Below are positions 24,199 through 35,065 of a DNA stretch of 64,000 bases, in pieces. The DNA comes from Cotesia glomerata (Eukaryota > Arthropoda > Insecta > Hymenoptera > Braconidae), in contig NC_058164.1 of assembly GCF_020080835.1 (NCBI RefSeq), positions 3,242,666 to 3,306,665 of the forward strand, given 5' to 3'. How positions within the stretch are numbered: position 1 is the stretch's first letter; each line of letters begins with the position of its first letter. The translations under genes were made by a program, and so were the position numbers. Under the pieces are notes generated by a model. The model saw nothing but the letters and a program-made list of their open reading frames with translations. It searched no databases and had not been told where the DNA came from.

Positions 24199-25482
24199 CA
24201 CTGTAAATCCAAGTGTTTTAAAAGTGACTACAAATGGGCATTTAAGGTAGTACCCTCGCGACTTCCGTCGTCAAAAGTTTGTGCTAGAGTGTATGGTACA
24301 TATACTTTAGAGTCATTATTGACAAGCCTAAAACTTTTTGCTGTTTATGTACTTAGTTTAGCCAATCACAAACGAGAAACTGATCGTTTGAAAAGTCTGG
24401 CAACACTGCGTGAGCGTTAAGATATTTTATAGTGGTTATACTGTAGTGTTTTGGATTAACTGTAGATTAACCTCTGTTTTGACACATGCGTTTATTTATT
24501 TATTTACATACATTTATTCGGAAATATAATTACAATGTCTGAAAAATTGACTTATAAAGGACGATTCATAAAAAAAAGTCCTTGAAAAACGACAGAAATC
24601 ACTAGCAAATATGCAAATGACAAATAGAAAAAAAATAATTGACAATATTGTTTTGTTTTTTCAGAAAAATCAGTAATTGAATTTTTTATGTTGATGTATT
24701 TACGGATATTAAATTTTAGTATTTTTTTTATTATTTCATCTGACTATTATTTTTATAACTTATGAAAGATTAATATATATTATTATATTCAACTTATTAA
24801 CTTTTTGAATTTTTATAAATATAGAAAAATACTTATTTTCATAAAATAATCATTGTTACTTTTTTTTTAAATAAATAAAATTAATAACTATAATGTTACA
24901 CTTAAAGTAAATTAAACTTTTCAAATTTTTCAGCGCATGCGCGTCTCATATTTTTTTCGCGGCTCACAAAACTTGCGTTGTTGCCACAGTTTTATTAACG
25001 TATCCCCTCCTCGGCTAAAGTCTGGTAAATTTTTCATTACTTATTAATAAATATCTCTGAAACTATGTGGTAATTATCAATGAAATTATTTTTAAAAAAT
25101 TGTTTAGTTGTTAGTTAACGTTACTCTAGTTTTTTAAAAGAATCCTAAGAAAAGTTTCTGAGATATAAAAATGTTTGTAGGTAAACTTTTCGATATCCCG
25201 TATACCGCAATGTAAAAGAGCGTTCAAAACTCAAACTTTGAAATTAAATATCTCTGAAACTAAATGGTCAAAAATTTTCAAATTGCGCCAATCGACGCAG
25301 AATTATATGAATATTAATCTGCCGAAGTTAAAAAAAAATCCTAAGAAAACGACTCTGGCGAGGGTACTACCTTAACATAGGAAATTAGAACACGTGGAAG
25401 TGTTTTAAAAGCGACTACAATGCTTCAAGATAGGAACAAAACAATTTATGTGTGTTTCGTTAAAACACTTGGATTTACAGTG
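24199..25482. mobile_element. W8 TA-flanked element with K2 inserted
   Basis: Ends CACTGTAAATCCAAGTGTTT and AAACACTTGGATTTACAGTG are perfect inverted repeats with TA on each side. Only short arms remain (24199-24241 and 25376-25482, both with GTGTTTTAAAAG-GACTACAA); the rest is K2. The original element was therefore only about 150 bp. Confidence 0.8.
24242..25375. mobile_element. K2 TTAA-flanked inverted-repeat element
   Basis: Ends TTAAGGTAGTACCCTCGC and GCGAGGGTACTACCTTAA are perfect inverted repeats beginning and ending in TTAA, inserted into W8. A TTAA target and termini starting with GG resemble Kolobok-type elements more than piggyBac (which starts CC); this is inference. The interior is AT-rich with no transposase. 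It contains GTCTGGCAACACTGCG at about 24398. Confidence 0.7.
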
Positions 25483-26453
25483 TAGTAATAAAATAGCTTT
25501 AATTTAACACGAAAAAAATTTTTTTTCCTAGTCTTATCTACCCAATTTCTATGAAGTTGTAAATAGTAGAAAAATGATATGTCATAAAGAAGTTTCAGTT
25601 CTTACTTGTGTACTCTGGTACACTGGAGTTTAGCGTTAATAATTTTTAGTATCAATACAATAGGGATTGGATTGAACAATTGTTTTTTTGTATCAAAAAA
25701 TATATAAAATTTTTCCGTGCAATATTTGATCAAATCACCTAACAAAAATTTTTCCGTAACTTTATTTATTTAAACGTTCAAATAAAAGTTTCAGATTGTC
25801 GATGAAAAATATTACATGAATCAATATTGAGCTTGAATATGTAACCAAGCCCGGTGTATGGCACATATTTAAAGAAAAAAAAAATCCTTTGCACAAAGTT
25901 ACCTACGGTAAAGATAATATTTATCTAGCCAAAAGCGACAAAGGACTTTTTATTTGATCGAAGTTATGAATTCAAAAAGCAAACTCTTTAAGCAGCTCTT
26001 TGGATAGTTAACTCCCTTGGGATTGTCTCGCCTTGTTGGACATAACAATTGCAATTAATCTCTCAGTCTTTACTACCATCATTTTAATTTTTAAGCAGGC
26101 TCGGTATTATTCCAGACTCTTTAATTATAAATCGGGAAAAAATAAAGGGTTGTTAATTATTTTTACTTCCGCCGCCGTTAAAAATACCTTTTTAATATTG
26201 AACTTTCATTCACAGCGTGTTGATGTTAAATCAGAAACAGAACTAATCAATAATCAGTGAGCTTTTATTATTCACCGGTACTTAAACTCGCTGTTAATTA
26301 ATTTTTTAACATTTTTTAGTCACTTGTCAAATTATTTCTATTAAAATTTCGACAAGATGTTAATGGTGGTTTTTATGGTAAAAAGAACAATTATCGGTTT
26401 TATCGTTAAGAAAAAGTTATAAATTTGCAATTATTTTTATGTACACTGATAGA
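25483..26453. other. Unique AT-rich stretch, no gene seen
   Basis: The 75-aa ORF at 26033-26260 has no recognisable domain. No repeats assigned. Confidence 0.3.
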
Positions 26454-27902
26454 AGGATTTATTTGTATTAAAAAATTTTTATTAATAGTTAAAAAATCAT
26501 TTGTTAGAGACCACTTTTTAGTATTAAACAAATATTTCTTAGTATTTAAAATGATTTGTTTGTATTTAATAAATCTGATATTCATTTATTAAATATTAAT
26601 GAATCTTTTTAAATACTAAAAAATATTTGTTAAGGAATAAAAAGTGGTCTCTAATAAATGATTTGTTAAATATTAACAAATATTTTTAACTATAAACAAA
26701 TCCTTCTACGCGGAGAGAAATTTATAGGAACCTTTGCAAAAATTATGGGAATGGTTCCTATAATAAAATGATCATTATAGGTATCAATCCTATGCTCATT
26801 ATGGGAACCATACACATAATTTATTGGAAACATTCCTATACAATAATGGAATATCTTCAATATATTATGGGAATGGTTCCTATAATATTATAGGAATGGT
26901 TCCTATACTTTCAAAGGAATGGTTCCTATAGTATTATGGGAATGACGCACATAATAATAGAAAAATGTTTATGTTCATAATAATGAAGCAATCACTTCAA
27001 AAATATGAAGTAATTATTATATATTTTTTTGCTAATACATTTTTTTTTTGTAAATAAAAATTGAGCTTTCACTAGAGTGAAAAAATTTCTTTTTCATAAT
27101 TTTTATTCACGTGTGTACTTAATCTTAAATTGTTTATTCCAACTCAGTTATTATTGGGTTAGATAATATTGAGAAATATTGAAGCAATTCTAAAGTTTCT
27201 CTAATAAAAGGGATATTTTCTCACTATACAATTAGAGAAGCAAAGCAGATATGGAAATTCATTGTTTATTTTTACAATTTCATTTTATTTTTAAAACAAA
27301 TTATTCATTTACAATACACACGTTGAATATTTATTAAATCCATCTTTTGGGTATGTAACTTTTATTGTTTATATGAATAATATTACTTACTTTACATATT
27401 TCAAATGATTTTATTGGGAAGCAAATAAAATTATCAAAATTACTAATAATTTCAAATGCTTCAAAGTGGTCATAGAAGTCACAAATAACTTGAGTTGTAA
27501 TGATAAATATCTCAATATTATTAGGCATCCTCACTATAATACTATGGGAATGGTTACCATAATATTATACACGGAGAGAATTTTACGTTAACGGTAACCA
27601 TCCCTATTTTGTAGCTTCTACTATCCAGGATGGTTATTAACTTTTGAAAAGTTAACATGATAAATGCAACTATCTGGCGATTGTAATTAGTACAATCAGT
27701 ATATATTAACTCCCACAATTATGATGATACGGTTTATTATCTAGATGATAACTTTTATCATCGGAGATAGTTAAAATCATCATGATTGCAATCATAAAAA
27801 AAGTAAACAGGAAGTATAAAAAACTAAACTTTTTCGATTCTAGAGTCAGAATATAATAACATTCTAATGTTTGACATAAGAGTGAGTATTGAAAAAAGTA
27901 TG

Positions 27903-28650
27903 TCTATATTATTAAGAGAATAACTAGTATATTACACACCTAGAGAAGTAAAGTAAGAAATGTCTTAGATCACATGTAATTGTCGGCCGAGGCGAAGCCG
28001 AGGTTGACAAACATGTGATCTGAGGCTTTCTTATTTACTTCCCGTGGAGTGTATACTATTTTTTTGCTCGACGAAGGCGGAAAGCGGCAACTTTGTTTAG
28101 CGCAGCGGGACGAAAGTTGCCACTTTCCGCTCGGAGGGCAAAAAAAAAATTTTGTCTCCAGGACAGTCATATGATGAAATCGGTTTTTTTAGTGAAATTT
28201 AGTGTCATTGCAAAGATCTTGGCTTGAATTTCCGCTTTTTTAAGGTTTCATATCATTCTCATCGATAGTCAATTTATCATGATAAGTACTTAGACTGCAT
28301 TCGAAAATGCCCAATTTCTAGACACATAATTAAGAAATGACCTTTTATCTTGTAAACTATTAACATTTTTAAAGATATTAATTCACCCAGACATTACCCT
28401 CATCGAGACCTTTCATTTAAGTACCCACATCAATTTTTCATATATTTTATATATTTATGTATATTATACATAAATATATAAAATATATGCTTATAACTTC
28501 AAAAACGAATATGCTTATATTTTCAAAAACGTCAATATTTAAGAAAGTACAGTGCAATTTAATAAAAGTCATTGTTTAATAAAACGAAATTTTTGTTTAT
28601 TTATAATTCACAAGTCACGGTAGTCACATAGTGACTAATCATATTGCTAG
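27903..28650 (+). mobile_element. HelP Helitron-like element, one half-unit, with GC-rich insert
   Basis: 5' end TCTATATTATTAAGAG at 27903. 3' end CTAG at 28647-28650, preceded by the hairpin TAGTCAC-ATA-GTGACTA (28621-28637). Compared with the copy at 54778-55521 it lacks one complete hairpin unit, keeping only a left arm at about 28357-28520, and it has gained about 215 bp (27925-28142) next to its 5' end. Confidence 0.75.
27925..28142. repeat. GC-rich double-hairpin insertion in HelP
   Basis: Absent from the sister copy, which runs straight from GAGAATAAC to AAAAATTTTG. First hairpin 27925-28058: TAGTATATTACACAC pairs with GTGTATACTA, AGATCACATGT with ACATGTGATCT, around CCGAGGCGAAGCCGAGG. 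Second hairpin 28068-28138: GGCGGAAAGCGGCAACTTT pairs with AAAGTTGCCACTTTCCGC. GC content is far above the surroundings. No ORF of meaning; the 66-aa reverse ORF at 27970 is a by-product. Origin unknown. Confidence 0.75.
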
Positions 28651-29152
28651 CTGCGATAATAATAATTACAATCATGACTGTAGAATTTACAATCAACATG
28701 ATTTTAGCGTTTAACATATATTATGATTAAGTTTACCATCTTTAAGTTACCAGCCAGATGGTAATAATTATTATCCAGATGGTAAATGTAACTATCTGGA
28801 TGGTTCAGTTAACAATTTGGATAGTTCTTGCAATCATTCATACGAAGAAGCCAGTTTTTACAATACTCGGATAGTTGTATTTACCATTAAATTCTCTCCG
28901 TGTAGGAATGGTTCCTATAGTACTATAGAAATGGTTTCTATAATCTTATAGAAACTATTCCTATATAATATGGGAATCATGCCGATATTCCAGTTATAAT
29001 TATAGGAACCATTCCCATAATTATAGTAACATTTCCCAAAAATAATGGGTGCAATTCCCATAATTTAAGTAACTGCTCCTAAAATGGTATAGGAAAACAT
29101 TTCATTAAAATTATAGGAATGATTTCCATATTTTTCTCTCCGTGTATCAGTG

Positions 29153-29515
29153 TAAATATAGTTTTTAGTTAATTATTATTCTTTAATGAAATTGCATTGT
29201 CAAATTAAAAAAAAAAAAAAAAAAAGTTTATTAACTGCAAAGTTTGTCGAAACGTAAATAATTGGTGTTATCCGAATTAAATCACGAGATTAGTGATCGC
29301 CGAGTATGTAAACTTGTGGTCGATAATTCAATTGTCCATCAACTCTATTATAATACCTAACTTTCGAACCTGTACCACTGGTAGTTTACGATAAATTCAC
29401 GATGTAATCATATATTTATATCACTCCATACTCAAGGATTATTGAGTCAATTTAATTGACTGGATTTAACTAGCGCGGCAACACATTTAATCTAATTATA
29501 AATTCTTTAATCTCA

Positions 29516-29549
<34 letters not shown>

Positions 29550-30478
29550 AATAAAAAAAAAATTAATCAATATGTCGAGGTTAGGTCGAAAAAGCATAAA
29601 AATATACGATTTATACTTAAATAAATTTTAAATGTTTTTATTGATTAAATTTGCAAAAAGCGTTTGAATCATCAGTATACGATTCGTTCGATTTCCTCAT
29701 TTTGCGTTCGAACGTCAGAGAAATGTAATGGAGCGAAGGGGTGAGGGTGGGGATAAGGGTAGTAAGAGAGAAATGTGCCAGGAGAGAGCTTTCAAGCAAG
29801 GCCATAAATCGAAGGGCGGAAGAACGAAAAGCTTCCAACATGTAACGCGCCGAGTCCTGCGGTTAAGCACTCTCTTTCTCTTTCTCTGATTATATTCTCA
29901 CTATTTGTTTTCATGTTTTTATTCACTCTAGTTTTTTCTATCTTAGCCTTTTATGTTTGCTTTCATATATTTTTCACGAGACAAAACGCATTGAAGAAGT
30001 AGATACATACAACCCGAATTTAAATTCTATTCCCTCTATACTACATCACCGCGGTAGTAAACCTTCATTCGATTCATTTTTAACCCAACAAATCCGTTGG
30101 ATCTTTATTATTCGATGCGCTTTTTTATTTTATGTAATCAAAAGAAGCTTCAATGAAAAAAACCACTTAGTTTGATTAAATTTAGAGGTTTGTTTTTGAA
30201 ACATTAACCTCAGTTCAAAAGTTATTATAGTAATTACACAACATGATTGATGATTCTCACTATCAGTGCAGTGTCTGATATCAGGAGTGATTTTGTATTT
30301 TGATTTTAATGGTACTGAAATCTCAATTCCAAGTAATTACAAGTTTATGTTCATTGATTATTCTACTCAATTTCACTCATTATAATTACACAATTATACA
30401 TGATAACTATGAATTTATTGTCTGTTATTTCTAAATAAACTATAAAATGCTTTAATAGAATAAAAATCTTGAATTATA
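29153..30478. other. Unique stretch, no gene assigned
   Basis: Contains an A run (29207-29225), an (ATT)n tract (29519-29549) and a mixed-composition part at 29640-30180. ORFs there (67 aa reverse at 29638, 72 aa forward at 29957) have no recognised domain. Confidence 0.35.
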
Positions 30479-30687
30479 CTAGCAATCTTGCGGTCACTAT
30501 GTGACTGCTGTAACTTGTGAATTATCAATAAAATTTTGCTTTATTAAATAATGATTTTTGTTAAATTGCACTGTACTTTTTTAACTATTGACGTTTTTGA
30601 AGATATAAGTTCATCCCGAAGTCACACTCATCAAGAGCTTTCCTTTGAGTACCCACATCCACTTTTGATATATTTTTCATATATACA

Positions 30688-30781
<94 letters not shown>

Positions 30782-32343
30782 AATATATAAAATATATGAA
30801 AAAATGATGTGGGTATTTAAATAAAAGGTCTTGATGAGTTTAACATCGAGATGAGCTTGTTTCTTTAAAAATGTCAATCGTTCACGAGATACAAGGTCAT
30901 TGCTTAATTATTGATATTTTTAAAGATATAAACTCATCCCGATGTTACACTCAACAAGAGCTTTCATTTGAGTACCCACATGCACTTTTGATATATATTT
31001 TTCATATATTCATATGTATAAATATATAAAATATATGAAAAATTGATGTGGGTACTCAAATGAAACCTCTTGATGAGTGTAACATCGGAATGAGCTTATA
31101 TCATTAAAAATATAAATATTTCACAATATACAAGGTTATTGCTTAATTATTGACATTTTTAAAGAAATAAGCTCATCCCAATGTTACATTCATCAAGAGC
31201 TTTCATTTGCGTACCCACATGTACTTTTGATATATTTGTCATATATTCATACATATAAATATATAAAATATATGAAAAATTGATGTGGGTACTCAAATAA
31301 AAGGTCTTGATGAGTGTAACATTGGGATGAGCTTATATCTTTAAAAATGTCAATCGTTCACGAGATACAAGGGCATTGCTTAATTATTGACATTTTTAAA
31401 GATATAAGCTCATCCCGATGTTACACTCAACAAGAGCTTTCATTTGAGTACCCACATGCACTTTTGATATATATTTTTCATATATTCATATATATAAATA
31501 TATAAAATATATGAAAAATTGATGTGGGTACTCAAATGAAACCTCTTGATGAGTGTAACATCAGGATGAGCTTATATCATTAAAAATATCAATATTTCAC
31601 AATATACAAGGTTATTGCTTAATTATTGACATTTTTAAAGAAATAAGCTCATCCCAATGTTACATTCATCAAGAGCTTTCATTTGAGTACCCACATGTAC
31701 TTTTGATATATTTGTCATATATTCATATTTATAAATATATAAAATATATGAAAAATTGATGTGGGTACTCAAATAAAAGGTCTTGATGAGTGTAACATTG
31801 GGATGAGCTTATATCTTTAAAAATGTCAATCGTTCACGAGATACAAGGGCATTGCTTAATTATTGACATTTTTAAAGATATAAGCTCATCTCGATGTTAC
31901 ACTCATCAAGAGCTTTCATTTGAGTACCCACATGCACTTTTGATATATATTTATCATATATTCATATATATAAATATATAAAATATATGAAAAATTGATG
32001 TGGGTACTCAAATAAAAGATCTTGATGAGTATAACATTAGGATGAGCTTATATCTTTAAAAATGTCAATAGTTCACGAGATAAAGGTCAATTTCTTAGTT
32101 ATGTATCTAGCAGATAGACCATTTTAGAATGCAGCCTAAATACTTCTTATCATAAATTAATTATTAATAATAATAATTAATAATAACTAATAATAACTTA
32201 TTATTAAGAATGAAATGAAACTATGAAAAGGCACAACTCCAGGTCAAGACTTTTCCAACGATGCCAAATTTAACCATGAAAACCCATCTGATCATATAAA
32301 TACACTGGCCACAAAATTTTGCTTATTCACTTAATAATATAAA
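30479..32343 (-). mobile_element. HelP Helitron-like element with six hairpin units
   Basis: On the minus strand the 3' end is CTAG|T (30479-30482), with hairpin GCAGTCAC-ATA-GTGACCGC (30490-30508) beside it. The 5' end is TATATTATTAAGTG at the right edge (about 32341). Units lie at about 30587-30880, 30917-31118, 31146-31360, 31384-31593, 31623-31838 and 31862-32070. Units 2+3 and 4+5 are near-identical pairs about 470 bp apart, so a two-unit block was duplicated in tandem. Unit 1 contains a long (TA)n tract (30690-30773) at the hairpin loop. Non-coding; the 79-aa ORF at 30551 reads the TA tract. Confidence 0.75.
30690..30773. repeat. (TA)n microsatellite in a HelP hairpin loop
   Basis: About 40 TA units at the apex of the first hairpin unit; the other units have only short TA-rich loops. 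Confidence 0.95.
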
Positions 32344-34336
32344 TTTCAGAAAAATTGTATAAAAAATTATAATTAACACTTTTTTAGCAATGAAGCCATC
32401 AGTTTGTTTAATAAAAGAGAGTTTGTTTTGTATTTTTCATGAAAAATAAATAGGGCAGATTGAAAGCCGCTTAACAAGAAGTAAATTCTTCGGAATAATG
32501 GTCAATTAAAATGTAAATATAAATAAAAATGATAACAAGCTGTGAGACAAAATATAAATATATATAGAAAAGTTTATAAGCAATCTTTTGATGACACTGA
32601 ATAAATATAAATAGAACGAAATGAGAAACAATTAAATAGGATGTACTTCTTTTGAGCTGACATTTTTAAGAAGATTACAAACAATTACGAAAGCTTATAG
32701 ATGGAGCAAGTTAACGACGTTTTAGACCAACCAAGTGGTAGGAAGATTTTATGAAAGCTTTTCCGCTGCAAATAATGAGGCGCGATAGAGTAAACTCATC
32801 TTTGCCCGACTATCAGACTTTATATCTTTTTTATTTTATTTTCTATACACGCCTTACACTATTCCGAGCAGTAAATAAATAAATCTACGCGCTCCCGGTT
32901 GATATTTTTATAGCGAGGCATTATCATTCATTATTTTACGGTGAAATACTGGTATCATTAAACAAATTTCGTTTTCATTTTCTTTTAATTAAATTTTTAA
33001 GCAAAACACTTAATTTATGTACATTGTCATGGATAAATTAAAGCCAGTTTTTCGATAAAGTTTTTCCTTCGTTGGATTTTTTCATATTTTGTATAAATCA
33101 TCGTGAAATTGGAAAATTTATGATACATCTTTAAAATTAAAATTTTAAATACATAATAAGTAATTGAAAAAAAATTATATTCAATTAATTTTATTTTTAC
33201 AAATGTTGAACTGATGGTTGGATAAGAAATAATAACTAATAAAAAGATAAAGTAAAATTATTACATTAATTAGCAAGTTTATAAGATAAGTAAAGCGTCC
33301 ATTGTCGAAATATTTGGTTTTATTAATGGCGCAATGCAATTATCTTCGCACGTGACTTACTCTTTTATGAGTGTAATTTAGTATTTTTTAATGAACTTTA
33401 ATGAGAGCTTAGTAACTTAATAACTGCGCATTATTTAAATGGGGTCTATAAATACCTTCCACAATCATATTTACACGAAGGATTATAACTGGAATTATTA
33501 TAAAAAACTATAAATTAAATATTATTGGAGGTTATCGTACAGAAAATTGTCTTTCAATAAATTTTTAAAAGAACAATTTATCGTTTATCAATACGTCGAA
33601 AATTTTTTATTTATGAAGAAAATGATATTTTACACGATATTTATTCAGCACTAATTTAAAATACGGCAACTGTAATAATGAGTTGAATTTCATCAATATT
33701 TATTGCAGTACAGGATAGCGGCCAGAAAATGGAAACTAGAGCAGAAGATAAACGATCCAATTAAGAATAAAAATATGACTGTCATAAATTTACCGAAACT
33801 TTTGTCAAATATTTAAGCGTTAAATATAAATATATTAAATTATTATCAATTTAAAACTTAGAGTATTCAAATGTTTGAAAAAAATTAATAAACTAAAACT
33901 GTATCTGTGAATGCTAAATATTCTGCTTTACATTCATCCCCAAATAGACATCAGTAAATAAAAATCTTTCGGCTTATAAATTTCCTTTAAGAAACTTTGA
34001 AAGTAATACTTTATGCAAACATAACCATCCAAGCATTATTTCTCAGAAACACAATAAATAAACATATTTCGCAGAAACAATAGCTCAAAGATGGCTCTCA
34101 AGCAAGTATACTCGCAATTTTCCAACTAAGCGATAAACTCTTTTATCATCCTCAAGACATACTTAAAGCAAATATATGTTGAACACACGTCCAAAGTATT
34201 TTATAAACGCTCATACAATGACTTGACATATAAATCCAGACGTTTATTTCCATCGCTTCAAGTTCACTTTTTTCCTGTTACACTCCTTGCATTCACTCAC
34301 CACCCAGTCGAGGTGTCTCGGGAATCCCGAGAATTC
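32344..34336. other. Unique AT-rich stretch, no gene seen
   Basis: Two kilobases with no ORF above 60 codons, no shared repeat and no RNA gene. Bases 34245-34336 become more mixed next to K3. Confidence 0.35.
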
Positions 34337-35065
34337 TTAAGGGGTTAGGGGTAGTCAGGATTTTCAAAAAATCGATTTTTTTTTGCATTTTCTCTAAGTA
34401 TAATATCTTAAAAATATTCTCTGAAAATTTGAAGTTGATCCGATAGTTACTTTTCGAGTTATTCAACAAATAACAAAGAGCGTATTACTGTACATAAATC
34501 TAATGTGAAACTTTAAATGCGTTTTTCTCAAAACTATGTTTTTTGAACTGGTGACAACTGTAACTCGAAAACCGCTTGGTAGATTTTAATGAAATTTATA
34601 CAGCTTTTAGAATACGTAATAAACTCGGGCTTGATCGAAGGATTTTTTTTTTTTCAGAAATTTCGATTTTTTATGACCAATTAACTGTTGATTTTTTCCC
34701 GAAAATCTAGAAAAAAAATTTCCTGAGGCCGCCATTTTGTTAATTTTAAAAAAAAAAAACAGCTTCGATCAGGCCCAAGATAATCTATTTATAAAACTAA
34801 TTTTTTCTATCCGATTGATTTTTGATGAATCTCCAAGGACTTATGATAGTCACCGCAAGGACCTTTTTTTGGAACTGGGTCAACACAAACAGCTATAACT
34901 TTGGAAATTATAAATTGTTTTTTTCCAAATTTTCGTGACTTCAAGTCGAAACATTGTGTAATAATGCCATATTATTACTTTTGTAAAATAACATGATTTA
35001 ATAGCAAAAAAAAATTACTGAAAATTCTCATTTTTTCGTGTCTCTGACTACCCCTAACCCCTTAA
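34337..35065. mobile_element. K3 TTAA-flanked inverted-repeat element
   Basis: Ends TTAAGGGGTTAGGGGTAGTC and GACTACCCCTAACCCCTTAA are perfect inverted repeats that start and end in TTAA. The 729-bp interior is AT-rich with no transposase. The shared TTAAGG start places it with K1 and K2. Confidence 0.8.

Larger units (their letters stand above)
27570..28902. mobile_element. W2 element, copy 1, in W1
   Basis: Ends CACGGAGAGAATTTTACGTT and TACCATTAAATTCTCTCCGTG, with TA on each side. Arms are packed with ATGGTAA/TTACCAT, GATGGTTA and GATAGTT words in both directions. The HelP element at 27903-28650 is in the same internal position as in copy 2 (54445-55773), so HelP entered before W2 spread. 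Confidence 0.85.
26709..29144. mobile_element. W1 element, copy 1, in W3
   Basis: Ends CGCGGAGAGAAATTTATAGG and TTTTTCTCTCCGTG, with TA on each side. Arms 26709-27567 and 28905-29144 are filled with GGAATGGTTCC/TATAATATTATA words. It is closely similar in sequence and layout to the copy at 38036-39798, except that this one is interrupted by W2 at 27570. Confidence 0.85.
26454..29152. mobile_element. W3 element, copy 2: outermost layer of a five-level nest
   Basis: Left end CACTGATAGAAGGATTTATT at 26454. The matching right end AAATCCTTCTA breaks at 26708 and resumes as TCAGTG at 29147-29152, because W1 inserted into the TA of its own terminal repeat. With W1 removed, the ends are perfect inverted repeats with TA flanks. 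The body is about 260 bp of AAATATTTGTTAA-type words. Confidence 0.8.

Noticed and set aside
24242..25375. piggyBac assignment for the TTAA-flanked elements
   Set aside because: TTAA fits piggyBac, but the ends begin GG rather than CC; without a transposase only a general TTAA class can be supported.
30551..30790. 79-aa ORF with a long Tyr-Ile repeat
   Set aside because: It is only the translation of the (TA)n microsatellite in a HelP hairpin loop.
30587..32070. CRISPR array
   Set aside because: The repeated units are about 210-bp palindromes in a Helitron-like element in eukaryotic DNA; there are no short direct repeats with unique spacers.
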